NCBI GenBank assembly: GCA_947306745.1
Contig: CAMZHH010000008.1
Span: forward strand, 1 to 38,819
Direction: 5' to 3'
DNA length: 38,819 bases
DNA from: an uncultured Candidatus Saccharibacteria bacterium
GTDB taxonomy: Bacteria > Patescibacteriota > Saccharimonadia > Saccharimonadales > Saccharimonadaceae
This document shows, piece by piece, positions 21,266 to 29,246 of this stretch; the stretch's first letter is position 1, and every line of letters begins with the position of its first letter. A model generated the notes under the pieces. It ran no database searches. It saw only the letters and a list, made by a program, of their open reading frames with translations, and was not told the DNA's origin. The translations under genes were made by a program, and so were the position numbers.

Positions 21266-22750
21266 ATGGGTATTTTTAATCGAAGAGGTGGCGAAAAGGC
21301 GGATCGCGCCGCCGAACAAGGCGCTGGAAAGTCCAATTGGGACAATATGGACGCCGTACCATTTAATGGCGGGCGTAATCAGGAAGCGGCCAAGAGTCAG
21401 GAGCAGTTAGATGCCGAGCGTCAGCAACGCAAAATTATTGCGGCACTTTATGGTGCGCGAGATGGCCACGTAGATACCGAAGCCTTTAAGTATCATGACG
21501 CACAGTTAAATGACGGTGTGCGTAGTGTAGTGCTGGATAGAATTTCTGATGGAACTATTACTCCAGACCTGGAAGATGATTTGATTGATGGCATTCGTGG
21601 GCCATTGCAATACAATCATGGCTCCGAAAAAGTCATGAATGATTTGAATACGCGTCAAGAAATGCGCATTTTAACCTCAATGGCCGGCGCCGGCTTCGAT
21701 AAATGGCAAACTGCCAACCCACATGATCTTGAACGATTTGTGGCGCTATACCCTAATCCGCGCTCATTCGAAGAACAGAGCGCAAAATTCCTCGACATGA
21801 TTAAAACTGCCAATTCAGATGCAAAATATCGCGAATACGTTGCCGCGATGGATAATTTCAAGCATAAAGTATACGGTAAGAAACAAGAGTACTGGGATCA
21901 ATTACAAGAATTGCATGTGCAAGCCAGCGAGAAAACCTATAACTCTCGTATGGGCAGAATTGCCAGAGAACAGGCCGATCGTAGACAGCAACGTCCGCGT
22001 AGCGCAGAAGTTGAGCGCAGCTCGGAATGGATGCCGGGTGAAGCTGGCTACTGGCAAACTTCTCGCATGCAGGCTGGTAATGGCATGGTAACGCGCGAGA
22101 ATATTGAACGTGGTCTATGGGCAGACCAATCCTGTGAAGATAGTATGTTTGTACGTCCAGACCAAAACATGTATGGCGTATTTGATGGTGCTGGTGGCCA
22201 TGAAGGTGGGCGTCTTGCTTCGCAATTAACCGCAAGCGTAGTGCGCGAATGCAGCGATCGCTATGCGTTGGAATCTGCTTCGAGCCTAGCTTACGTTTTG
22301 AATGTAGCAAACGAACGCGTAACGAATTGTGAAGGTGCCGGCTTGTCTACGGCGGTATTGACGAAAGTTGTTGAACGGAATGGTCAGAAGATACTTGCCT
22401 ATGCATCTGTCGGTGATTCGCGTATCTATATTGTAGACAAAGATGGCAATGCGCGTCAGATTACGCGCGATGAGGGCGAAGGCCGTTATATTTATAACGC
22501 AATCGGTCAAGGTGTTGAGTCGGGTCAGAGTCGTACGCAGCAATTTGGAGAGGAATTCTTGCGTAAAGGCGACCGCGTAGTGCTTTGCTCGGATGGTGTG
22601 ACTGGCGACTATGGAGATGATTTAATGGATCCGCGCGAATTGGGCTTTCTCGTGAGTCATTCGCGAAATGCGCTTGATGCCTCAAAGAATCTACTGGCGA
22701 ATGCGCGCAAACGCGACGATCGTACCGCTATCGTATTTGGTGAATACTAA
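21266..22750 (+). CDS. PP2C-type Ser/Thr phosphatase with a large N-terminal domain
   Basis: A 494-residue protein. The C-terminal part (from about residue 275) is a PP2C/PPM phosphatase with the metal motifs EDSMFV, VFDGAGGHEGG, SVGDSRIYIVD, CSDGVTGDYGDD and KRDDRTAIVFG. It would dephosphorylate Ser/Thr phosphoproteins. The N-terminal 270 residues are not recognised: a polar, Gln/Arg-rich helical region without signal peptide or membrane helix, so the protein is cytoplasmic. No partner kinase is in the window. The start sits 6 nt after a -10 box and the gene ends at a bidirectional terminator. Confidence 0.85.
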   Translation: MGIFNRRGGEKADRAAEQGAGKSNWDNMDAVPFNGGRNQEAAKSQEQLDAERQQRKIIAALYGARDGHVDTEAFKYHDAQLNDGVRSVVLDRISDGTITPDLEDDLIDGIRGPLQYNHGSEKVMNDLNTRQEMRILTSMAGAGFDKWQTANPHDLERFVALYPNPRSFEEQSAKFLDMIKTANSDAKYREYVAAMDNFKHKVYGKKQEYWDQLQELHVQASEKTYNSRMGRIAREQADRRQQRPRSAEVERSSEWMPGEAGYWQTSRMQAGNGMVTRENIERGLWADQSCEDSMFVRPDQNMYGVFDGAGGHEGGRLASQLTASVVRECSDRYALESASSLAYVLNVANERVTNCEGAGLSTAVLTKVVERNGQKILAYASVGDSRIYIVDKDGNARQITRDEGEGRYIYNAIGQGVESGQSRTQQFGEEFLRKGDRVVLCSDGVTGDYGDDLMDPRELGFLVSHSRNALDASKNLLANARKRDDRTAIVFGEY

Positions 22751-22751
22751 T

Positions 22752-22783
22752 AAAAAATACCCCCGTTCAAGGGGGTATTTTTT
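22752..22783. terminator. Bidirectional intrinsic terminator
   Basis: TACCCCC-6 nt-GGGGGTA flanked by A6 and T6, between the PP2C gene (plus) and hisS (minus). It serves both convergent genes. Confidence 0.9.
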
Positions 22784-22792
22784 GTTGGGCTT

Positions 22793-24082
22793 TTATAATT
22801 CGACGATTTCGCCAGTTTGAAGATTCTTGGCGGTGAATTTTTGACTAATCACTTCATCGTTGCCGATGACAATTGCATAGTCTGCAATCTTGCCGGCGCG
22901 GTTAAATTTATCACTTAACTTGCGTTCGGATAAGTCGACATCTACAGTCTTGCCTTCTTGGCGGAGCTTGTCGGCAAGTTGGAAAGAGGCCTCATGCTCT
23001 TCGGCGGTAATTGGCAAAATTACGTAATCAACTGGATTGCTCGTGGTCATATTAACGAGGTTGTATTCGCGCAGGACGAAGAATAAACGCGTGAGACCAA
23101 TCGAGCCGCCAACGCCTGGGAATTTCATATCGGTAAAGTTGCTAGCGAGGTTTTCGTAGCGACCGCCACTAGCGATGGAGCCGATTTCGCGATAATCTTC
23201 GAGCATGGTTTCAAACACGGTGCCAGTATAATAATCAAGGCCGCGAATAATCATGAAATCAATTGTGTAATTGCGAGTGCCTTTGATTTCGAGAATATGA
23301 GTAACTTCTTTAAGCTCAGCGAGGCCTTCGGCGACAGCGTCAAACTTATCGCCAAGGATGCGTTTGAGGGCGGATTCGACTTCGGCGTAGTTGCCAGAGG
23401 TAAACATGAAGCTAGTAATCTGATCAACTTGCTCTTGAGTGAGACCAAGTTCAAGCAGATCGGTGGCGCTCTGCTCTACCGGGACTTTTTCAGCATGGTC
23501 AATAATGTTCGAAATTTCGGCTGTCTTTGCACTCAAGCCGAGAGCTTCAAGAAAACCGGCAAGCACCTTGCGGTTGCTAATGCGGATAATCATCTTTGGC
23601 AAATTGAAAGTCTTTAAGGCGTCGTGGATACAAGCGATAACTTTTGCATCATAGCTGATTGGGAGCTTCTCGCGGCCGATAATATCTGCATCGCACTGAT
23701 AGAATTCGCGGAAGCGGCCACGCTGGGCGCGCTCGCCGCGGAAGTTACGATTAATCTGAGTAACCTGGAAAGGAAAGGCGAGGTCATTATTATGCTCAAC
23801 GACGTAGCGTGCGAGTGGCACCGTGTGGTCGAAGCGTAGAGCCTGATCGGCGGAGTCAGACGATTCAGCGGTCTTGCTAACCATATAAATCTGTTTTTCA
23901 GTATCGCCACCTGCCTTTGCAAGTAGAATATCGGTGCGTTCAATGATTGGAGTCTCGATACTTAGGAAACCGTAATGATGGTATACGTCGCTAATGTTGT
24001 TTTTGAGTTGATCAAAAACAGCCTGTTCGGTTGGTAGGAGTTCTTGCATGCCGGAAAGCGGCGACGTATTATATTTTTTCAT
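22793..24082 (-). CDS. hisS: Histidyl-tRNA synthetase
   Basis: A 429-residue class II synthetase that charges tRNA-His. Motif 2 is NFRGERAQRGRFREFYQCD, the His-specific loops are RGLDYYTGTVFE and ASGGRYENL, motif 3 is GVGGSIGLTRL, and a C-terminal anticodon-binding domain starts near residue 330 (VDYVILPI). The ATG lies 6 nt after a TGG-TAAAAT box and has no Shine-Dalgarno, so it appears leaderless. A 10-bp inverted repeat covers the -10 and start (24081-24106). It is followed by the shared terminator at 22752-22783. Confidence 0.95.
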   Translation of the reverse strand: MKKYNTSPLSGMQELLPTEQAVFDQLKNNISDVYHHYGFLSIETPIIERTDILLAKAGGDTEKQIYMVSKTAESSDSADQALRFDHTVPLARYVVEHNNDLAFPFQVTQINRNFRGERAQRGRFREFYQCDADIIGREKLPISYDAKVIACIHDALKTFNLPKMIIRISNRKVLAGFLEALGLSAKTAEISNIIDHAEKVPVEQSATDLLELGLTQEQVDQITSFMFTSGNYAEVESALKRILGDKFDAVAEGLAELKEVTHILEIKGTRNYTIDFMIIRGLDYYTGTVFETMLEDYREIGSIASGGRYENLASNFTDMKFPGVGGSIGLTRLFFVLREYNLVNMTTSNPVDYVILPITAEEHEASFQLADKLRQEGKTVDVDLSERKLSDKFNRAGKIADYAIVIGNDEVISQKFTAKNLQTGEIVEL

Positions 24083-24106
24083 AACTATATTTTACCATAT
24101 AGTTAT
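24081..24106 (-). promoter_or_regulatory. Inverted repeat over the hisS -10 and start codon
   Basis: ATAACTATAT (24081-24090), 6 nt, ATATAGTTAT (24097-24106): perfect 10-bp arms. The hexamer TAAAAT of the hisS promoter (24089-24094) lies in the middle, and the left arm covers two bases of the start codon. It is a candidate operator or mRNA hairpin. Confidence 0.45.
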
Positions 24107-24114
24107 AGATAAGA

Positions 24115-24966
24115 TTAGAGGTCAACTGTTCCGTAGATGGTATAAGTCAGTTTTTTATCGTTTTGAATTTGTGGAAGTGTGTTTTTGAAGAAGAAATCTG
24201 GATTGCTAATTTTGAGGGTTAGTTTAGAATTGTCATAATTATAATTTTTGGCGATACTGTCATTGCTCGGGCCTAGATCATTGATTTCGGTCTCGATGAT
24301 GTATTCATCGATACGCCAGAATAAACGTGCAGAGCCATGCGTTGCGGCGTTATCTTTTGTGCCGGTAAGGTGGTATTCCTGTGCAATCAAGTTTGGTTTG
24401 CTGTGGAATAGTTCGATTAATTCATTGATCGAAGTAACGCTTTTGCCGTGTTCGTCTAGCGTGATGGTTGAGAAACGTTTATCGCAGTTAATAGTAGTAG
24501 TGGCGCAATAATCGTCATACCTTCTATATCCGCTGGCGGTATTAATAAAGAAGCCTTCTTCGTATGTGCCACGTTGGCTGGATGTGCCAATAACTTCATA
24601 GATTGTGGCATTTTCACCGACGGTATTCTCGGAATTGCGAGCGACGATAAGCCAGACTAAACCAATTAATGCGATGGCGACTCCGGCAATAATGAGCGGC
24701 TTCTTGAATTTGTTTTGTTTTTGAGGCTCGCTGGCGCTTTTTATGGTCTCGATGGTTTCAAATGATGCGCCCTCTTCGTCTTCTTCTTTTTCTTCCTCTC
24801 CTTCTTCGGGTTCTGATTTTTTTGGCACGGTAATTTTAGGAAGATCCGTTGCAGATTCGTCGAGCGGGTCGCGATAAAGTGAAAAATCTCCAGCCGGCTC
24901 CGGCGCAGTTGATTCGGCAGATTCGGCGTCTGGAGTTGGATTTGGCGTAGGTTTTTCTTCGTCCAT
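24115..24966 (-). CDS. Single-pass membrane protein of unknown function
   Basis: A 283-residue protein. The first 85 residues are acidic and Pro/Glu-rich (DEEKPTPNPTPDAESAESTA; EEGEEEKEEDEEG), then one membrane helix (PLIIAGVAIALIGLVWLIVA) and an extracellular domain of about 160 residues with two Cys (YDDYCATTTINCDKRF) that may form a disulfide. No family is recognised. The ATG at 24964-24966 is preferred because a TATAAT (24973-24978) ends 6 nt upstream, giving a leaderless mRNA; an ATG six codons upstream would overlap that -10. Confidence 0.7.
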   Translation of the reverse strand: MDEEKPTPNPTPDAESAESTAPEPAGDFSLYRDPLDESATDLPKITVPKKSEPEEGEEEKEEDEEGASFETIETIKSASEPQKQNKFKKPLIIAGVAIALIGLVWLIVARNSENTVGENATIYEVIGTSSQRGTYEEGFFINTASGYRRYDDYCATTTINCDKRFSTITLDEHGKSVTSINELIELFHSKPNLIAQEYHLTGTKDNAATHGSARLFWRIDEYIIETEINDLGPSNDSIAKNYNYDNSKLTLKISNPDFFFKNTLPQIQNDKKLTYTIYGTVDL

Positions 24967-25024
24967 ATTTATATTATACCGCAAGCATTAAGAAAAAACG
25001 CTTCGCATTTTAAGATGACTGTGC

Positions 25025-25030
25025 TATACT
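25025..25030 (+). promoter_or_regulatory. -10 element of tRNA-Phe
   Basis: TATACT 12 nt upstream of the mature tRNA 5' end. The -35 is weak. Confidence 0.45.
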
Positions 25031-25042
25031 ACTATGTAGTGT

Positions 25043-25118
25043 GGCTCTGTAGCTCAGTTGGTAGAGCAGAGGCCTGAAGAGCCTTGTGTCGACGGTTCAA
25101 GTCCGCCCGGAGCCACCA
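25043..25118 (+). tRNA. tRNA-Phe (anticodon GAA), CCA encoded
   Basis: A 76-nt cloverleaf. The acceptor stem GGCTCTG pairs with CGGAGCC (one G-T pair), followed by discriminator A and an encoded CCA. The D-arm is GCTC/GAGC, the anticodon stem-loop GAGGC-CTGAAGA-GCCTT carries GAA at positions 34-36, and the T-arm GACGG-TTCAAGT-CCGCC has one A-C mismatch. It is a single-gene unit with its own promoter and terminator. Confidence 0.95.
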
Positions 25119-25131
25119 AACCGTGATTTTA

Positions 25132-25159
25132 CGCCGATTTGTCGGCGGTTTTTATTTTT
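25132..25159 (+). terminator. Terminator of tRNA-Phe
   Basis: CGCCGA (25132-25137), a 4-nt loop, TCGGCG (25142-25147), then a T-rich tract. Confidence 0.75.
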
Positions 25160-25173
25160 CTAGTTTTTTCATC

Positions 25174-25203
25174 AAAAAACCGCCAGCGCGTGACTGACGG
25201 TTT
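25174..25203 (-). terminator. Terminator of the acidic membrane protein gene
   Basis: On the minus strand AACCGTCAG, a 7-nt loop, CTGGCGGTT (one internal mismatch pair), then six T. It lies just after the stop of the leftward gene at 25209. Confidence 0.75.
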
Positions 25204-25208
25204 CTTAA

Positions 25209-26009
25209 TTATTCGTTTGTTTTATTTGGATCAACAGTCGATTCGGTTTGAGCGAATGGATCGACTAATTCTGGTTCGGACGGAGTTTCAACTGGAGTTT
25301 CAGTTGCGACTGGCGTTTCCGATTCGGCAGTTTTCGTTTCTGTTTCTGCTACTGGAGCTTCTGGCTCGGTAGTTGGTATTTCTGTTTCGGTAGCTAATGC
25401 TTCTGGCTCGTTCGCTGAGGCTTCAGTCTCGACTGGAGCGGTTGGCTCGGCGCTTTCGGTTGGAGTGGTTGGAGCTTCCGATGTGCCAGAGTCTTTATTA
25501 CCTTTCTTCTTAGACAATACGACAAATAATACGATTAAAAGAATTACAGCGATGGCAGCCACGGCGATAATGACGATCGTCATGGTTGGATCGTCTTTTT
25601 TGCTTTCGGTCTTTTTGGTATCTTCTTGCTTCGAGGTTTCTTCTTTCGCTTCTTCTTTGCCCTCTTTTTCATCTTCTTCTTCGACTAGCTCTTCGTCTTC
25701 GGCTTCATCTTCGTCGTCGACGTCTTCGGCGATTGCTTCCTCGTCATCGCAGAGGCTTGGATTTGCGGCGATAGTGCCGGCCTTTGCGCAGTCTGAAGAA
25801 TGTTTGCCGTAAAAGGTGACTGTAGCATCACCATCGGTCACGGTCACGCACTTAATCGGGTAATCTTTGCTTTGCGTAGTGGAGAGTTCAGGATAATCCG
25901 TGTCTTCTCCTACGCACTCGCTATAGAGAGCGAAGCTTGGTGCAGCGGCAAGCGTTACGACGACGCCGGCAACTGCGATTGTTTTGGCTGTGAATTTCAA
26001 AATGTTCAT
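25209..26009 (-). CDS. Exported acidic, Glu/Pro/Thr-rich single-pass protein
   Basis: A 266-residue protein. It has a signal peptide (MNILKFTAKTIAVAGVVVTL, then AAAPSFA), a small Cys-containing extracellular domain (four Cys, about residues 32-86), a very acidic segment (DVDDEDEAEDEELVEEEDEK), a membrane helix (MTIVIIAVAAIAVILLIVLF) and a basic stop (SKKKGNK). A cytoplasmic tail of about 95 residues made of imperfect ETE/PTEPEAP-type repeats follows. Function is unknown. A TAATCT box ends 6 nt before the ATG with no Shine-Dalgarno, followed by TTAAAGC as in two other leaderless starts here. Confidence 0.7.
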   Translation of the reverse strand: MNILKFTAKTIAVAGVVVTLAAAPSFALYSECVGEDTDYPELSTTQSKDYPIKCVTVTDGDATVTFYGKHSSDCAKAGTIAANPSLCDDEEAIAEDVDDEDEAEDEELVEEEDEKEGKEEAKEETSKQEDTKKTESKKDDPTMTIVIIAVAAIAVILLIVLFVVLSKKKGNKDSGTSEAPTTPTESAEPTAPVETEASANEPEALATETEIPTTEPEAPVAETETKTAESETPVATETPVETPSEPELVDPFAQTESTVDPNKTNE

Positions 26010-26035
26010 GCTTTAAGATTAACACGGAGAACGTA

Positions 26036-26075
26036 ATAAAGAAAATAGCCCGCATTGCGTACGCTTTGCGGGCTG
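26036..26075 (-). terminator. Terminator of the Gly/Pro-rich protein gene
   Basis: On the minus strand AGCCCGCA, a 12-nt loop, TGCGGGCT (8-bp stem), then ATTTTCTTT. Confidence 0.65.
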
Positions 26076-26092
26076 TGGGTGTTGGTGATGTT

Positions 26093-26668
26093 TTAGAACC
26101 AGAAGTTGTAGGCAAACCAGTCGCGGAATCTCGCGAAGAGACTTTTGCGAGGCGGCTTAACGGACTCCTTGCTAGCAGCGCTAGGTCCAACCGGACGACG
26201 ATAGTAGTAACCGGGATACCAAAGGCGTGCAGGATAGATTCCTAACCAGCCACCGAACCATCCGCGCGGATGACCGAATCTACCCCAGCCGAAACATCCG
26301 CCAGGACCATGACCGAAGCCGAAGCCCCAAGGGCCGGGACCGTAAGGACCGTAAGGACCGTGAGGGCCGTGAGGGCCCATACCCATAGGACCGTGAGGAC
26401 CAGGGCCATAAGGACCCATACCCATAGGACCATAAGGACTATGAGGACCACGAGGACCATAAGGGCCGCCATGACGACCGAACCAGCCGCCACCATGACC
26501 GTGAGGACCATGAGGGCCGAACGGGCCGCCAGGACCTGGACCAAATCCGCCGGGACCTCCGAAGAAGCCGCCAGGACCACCCCCCGGGCCGGGACCGCCA
26601 GGACCAGGGCCGCCAGGACCTGGGCCATAAAACATCACGTTAGGTGAAAGAGCTATTGTTCCAGTCAT
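26093..26668 (-). CDS. Gly/Pro/His-rich low-complexity protein
   Basis: A 191-residue protein. After a short N-terminus (MTGTIALSPNVMFYG) comes a long stretch of GPG, GGP, GPHGPHG and YGPYGPG repeats, with Trp/Phe/Tyr-rich parts (WGFGFGHGPGGCFGWGRFG; WLGIYPARLWYPGYYYRRP) and a basic, aromatic tail (SLFARFRDWFAYNFWF). There is no signal peptide. The many His and Gly residues could bind metal or form an aggregated or adhesive polymer, but that is speculation. The gene has a consensus promoter (26701-26729), a GGGGG ribosome site 9 nt before the ATG and a terminator, so it is real and probably well expressed. The GC content is much higher than in flanking genes because of Gly/Pro codons. Confidence 0.7.
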   Translation of the reverse strand: MTGTIALSPNVMFYGPGPGGPGPGGPGPGGGPGGFFGGPGGFGPGPGGPFGPHGPHGHGGGWFGRHGGPYGPRGPHSPYGPMGMGPYGPGPHGPMGMGPHGPHGPYGPYGPGPWGFGFGHGPGGCFGWGRFGHPRGWFGGWLGIYPARLWYPGYYYRRPVGPSAASKESVKPPRKSLFARFRDWFAYNFWF

Positions 26669-26700
26669 TCTGATTACCCCCTTTCGAACAATATACCCTC

Positions 26701-26729
26701 ATTATATCACACTCTTCAGCAAAAGTCAA
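26701..26729 (-). promoter_or_regulatory. Near-consensus promoter of the Gly/Pro-rich protein gene
   Basis: TTGACT (26724-26729), a 17-nt spacer, TATAAT (26701-26706) on the minus strand. It shares TTGACTTTT and TATAATGA with the promoter at 18743-18771. Confidence 0.8.
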
Positions 26730-26741
26730 TATACGCTTATG

Positions 26742-27443
26742 TTAATCGGAGGTTTCCCAGATACAATTGATGGTTTTAGAGATTGGAATGTCATCTGGCT
26801 GGAAGGTTTCGTCGATGTTACGAATCTCCTCATCATAGTCGTTAATCGAGCCGCGCATGGCTGTTTTGCGCATCATGGCGCCTTCATAGACGGCTTCGTG
26901 GTGTGGTGGCATGTCGATGTCGACGCGAACGCAATCGCGCAAATGCTTCCCCGCTGCTGCAACGAGCGCTTCGGCTTTAATTTTGGCATCATTGTAAGCG
27001 TCGGCTAATAATTCACGTTCGCAGGCTTTTGGATCTTTGAGCGTGAAGTTGATATGAAAACGTGGCGCATTTGGATTTTTAGAAGTCAAAACTAGCAATT
27101 TAGCGAGACGCTCTTTATTGAAATCAAACTCAACGGCGGCATATTGACTGAAGAAAAATCCATCCGAAACACGCTTGGTAAGATTCTTCTCGAGGTCGGC
27201 TTCGGTTTTTGGGTCGAGGCGATTAGTATGAAACTCTTCACGGATGTTGTATGAAGCGGTTTTGAAGTCGGAGATTTGAAAATCGGTATTGTCGACGACG
27301 AATTGGAGGTAATCTTTAACATTCTGTACGCCCTGCTTGAGTGCTTCGTCGTAGCTATCTGCATGAGTGCTAAAAGAAACGGAGGCGATGATTTGGTCTG
27401 GCGCAAATTCGCGTTCGGCCTGGCCTTTAACAAATATTTGCAT
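26742..27443 (-). CDS. SIMPL-domain (DUF541) protein
   Basis: A 233-residue protein of the SIMPL/DUF541 group. The family start reads MQIFVKGQAEREFAPDQIIA and conserved parts include SDFKTASYNIREEF, an Ala-rich ADAYNDAKIKAEALVAAAGK helix and a basic/acidic C-terminal strand. Members form ring-like oligomers; some are periplasmic or outer-surface, but this protein has no signal peptide and is likely cytoplasmic. It has a strong AAGGAG 9 nt before the ATG. It is alone in its unit, divergent from glyA. Biological function is not established. Confidence 0.85.
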   Translation of the reverse strand: MQIFVKGQAEREFAPDQIIASVSFSTHADSYDEALKQGVQNVKDYLQFVVDNTDFQISDFKTASYNIREEFHTNRLDPKTEADLEKNLTKRVSDGFFFSQYAAVEFDFNKERLAKLLVLTSKNPNAPRFHINFTLKDPKACERELLADAYNDAKIKAEALVAAAGKHLRDCVRVDIDMPPHHEAVYEGAMMRKTAMRGSINDYDEEIRNIDETFQPDDIPISKTINCIWETSD

Positions 27444-27605
27444 AATAAAAACTCCTTGTTTGATTCAATTTTAGCATACTGTTTATGTTAAAAGCGCGAC
27501 TGGAAATGCGCTCAAGATTAAGATATACTAGAGAAAATAATTGGGATTTGCGTATGATTTAACTCCATCTATATTCGAAGAACGTTAACTAAAAGGAGAA
27601 TTTTG

Positions 27606-28943
27606 ATGGATAAAAAAATCTTTGAGCTGATTGAAGCTGAACGCGAACGCCAGAGTGAAGGTCTTGAATTAATTCCGAGCGAAAATTATGTCTCACGCGA
27701 AGTGTTAGATGCGATGGGCTCGGTATTTACGAATAAATATTCTGAAGGTTATCCGAATTTTGACGGCCTGGACGGTGATGACGATGAGGTATTGGCGACC
27801 ACGACGGAAGATTTTCGTTATTATGGTGGCCAGCAGAATGTCGATAAGATGGAACGTCTCGCAATTGCACGTGCGCGTCGCCTATTCCATGCTGATCATG
27901 CGAACGTCCAGCCGCATTCTGGCGCGCAGGCTAATAACGCCGTCTATAATGCATGGCTACAGCCGGGCGATATAGTACTTGGCATGAATTTGGGCCACGG
28001 TGGTCACTTAACGCACGGCTCACCGGTAACGCAAAGTGCGAAAATCTATAACTTCATCGCTTATGGTACGAATCCGGAAACTGGCGATATCGATTACGAC
28101 GAGCTTGAGCGCCTTGCTAAGGAGCATCAGCCAAAGATTATCTTGGTTGGCTATTCGGCCTTTATGAAGATTCCAGATTTTGACCGCGTGGCAAAGATTG
28201 GTAAGGCAATTCCGGGCTGTTTATTGATGGCCGATATGGCGCATGTGGCCGGCTTGATTGCCGGTGGCGTACACCCGAATCCGCTCGAGCACGGCTTTAA
28301 TGTCATGACTACGACTACACATAAGACTTTGCGCGGTCCGCGTGGTGGTTTGATTTTGAGCATGGGCCATGTTGGCAGTCCGCTCCGTAAACCTGAGCAT
28401 ACTTTGGAAAATATCCCAACCTTAATTGACCGTTCAGTCTTCCCTGGTACGCAAGGTGGTCCGCTTGAGCATGTGATTGCCGCAAAGGCAGTGGCTTTCT
28501 ATGAAGCATTGCAACCGGAATTTCGTGATTATGCGGCCAAGATTGTCGAGAATGCAAAGACTTTGGCTGATGCTTTGAAGGAGCGCGGCTTCAAGCTAAT
28601 TGGCGATGGCACGGAGAACCACTTAATTTTGATTAATATTATCGAATCTTACGGTATTGATGGTAAGAAATTCGAGCGCGCCTTGGATCGTATTGGTTTA
28701 ACTTTAAATGCGAACTCAATTCCGAACGATACGCGTAAACCGTTCGAGCCATCTGGTGTTCGCCTCGGTACGCCAGCCATTACGACGCGTGGCCTCGGTA
28801 AAAAAGAAATGGTCAAGATTGCTGATTGGATGCAAAAGACGGCGGAAGTTTGTGCCGGCAAGCGCAAAGAAGCTGAACTCGATACGATGCGTGAAGAAGT
28901 GCGTAAATTGGCATTGAAGTTCCCTCTTCCGAGCGAGAAATAG
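27606..28943 (+). CDS. glyA: Serine hydroxymethyltransferase with a loop insertion
   Basis: A 445-residue PLP enzyme that makes glycine and 5,10-methylene-THF from serine. Conserved parts are LIPSENYVS, VQPHSGAQANNAVY, NLGHGGHLTHGSPV, DMAHVAGLIAGG, the PLP-Lys in TTTTHKTLRGPRGG and GVRLGTPAITTRG. In place of the short canonical link EGYPGKRYYGG there is EGYP, then about 20 extra acidic residues (51-70, NFDGLDGDDDEVLATTTEDF), then RYYGGQ. AAGGAG precedes the ATG at 27606 by 9 nt. A TATACT (27524-27529) gives a leader of about 70 nt. It ends at a terminator. Confidence 0.95.
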   Translation: MDKKIFELIEAERERQSEGLELIPSENYVSREVLDAMGSVFTNKYSEGYPNFDGLDGDDDEVLATTTEDFRYYGGQQNVDKMERLAIARARRLFHADHANVQPHSGAQANNAVYNAWLQPGDIVLGMNLGHGGHLTHGSPVTQSAKIYNFIAYGTNPETGDIDYDELERLAKEHQPKIILVGYSAFMKIPDFDRVAKIGKAIPGCLLMADMAHVAGLIAGGVHPNPLEHGFNVMTTTTHKTLRGPRGGLILSMGHVGSPLRKPEHTLENIPTLIDRSVFPGTQGGPLEHVIAAKAVAFYEALQPEFRDYAAKIVENAKTLADALKERGFKLIGDGTENHLILINIIESYGIDGKKFERALDRIGLTLNANSIPNDTRKPFEPSGVRLGTPAITTRGLGKKEMVKIADWMQKTAEVCAGKRKEAELDTMREEVRKLALKFPLPSEK

Positions 28944-28948
28944 TTACG

Positions 28949-28976
28949 AAAACTCCCCATCTCGGGGAGTTTTTTG
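28949..28976 (+). terminator. Terminator of glyA
   Basis: AACTCCCC, a 5-nt loop, GGGGAGTT and a T-run. The next gene's -10 starts just behind the T-run. Confidence 0.9.
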
Positions 28977-28988
28977 TATACTCAGAAT

Positions 28989-29246
28989 ATGAGAAGGTTA
29001 CAGATTAATCGAGTCTATCGTCATTTTAAGGGTGATTATTATCTCGTAGAAGGTGTGGCGAAGTTTTCGGAGGATAAATCCGATTTGGTGATTTATCGCA
29101 AATTATACGAAGATGGCACATTGTGGGCACGCCCGCTTGAAATGTTTTTGAGCGAAGTGGATCATGAGAAATATCCGAATGTGGAGCAAAAATATCGCTT
29201 TGAATTACAGAAGATTGATAGCGTGGCGAAGGATTTTAAAGGATGA
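28989..29246 (+). CDS. DUF1653-domain small protein
   Basis: An 85-residue protein of the DUF1653 type, with the family pattern INRVYRHFKGDYYLVEGVAK, VIYRKLYEDG and LWARPLEMFLSEV. The function is not known; the fold is a small beta barrel. The ATG lies 6 nt after TATACT (28977-28982) and without Shine-Dalgarno, so it appears leaderless. It overlaps the following pyrophosphatase-like gene by 4 nt (ATGA), forming a two-gene unit. Confidence 0.8.
   Translation: MRRLQINRVYRHFKGDYYLVEGVAKFSEDKSDLVIYRKLYEDGTLWARPLEMFLSEVDHEKYPNVEQKYRFELQKIDSVAKDFKG

Noticed and set aside
26242-26647. Long open frames on both strands inside the Gly/Pro-rich gene
   Set aside because: They are by-products of the repetitive GGN/CCN codons. 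Only the 26093-26668 frame has promoter, ribosome site and terminator.
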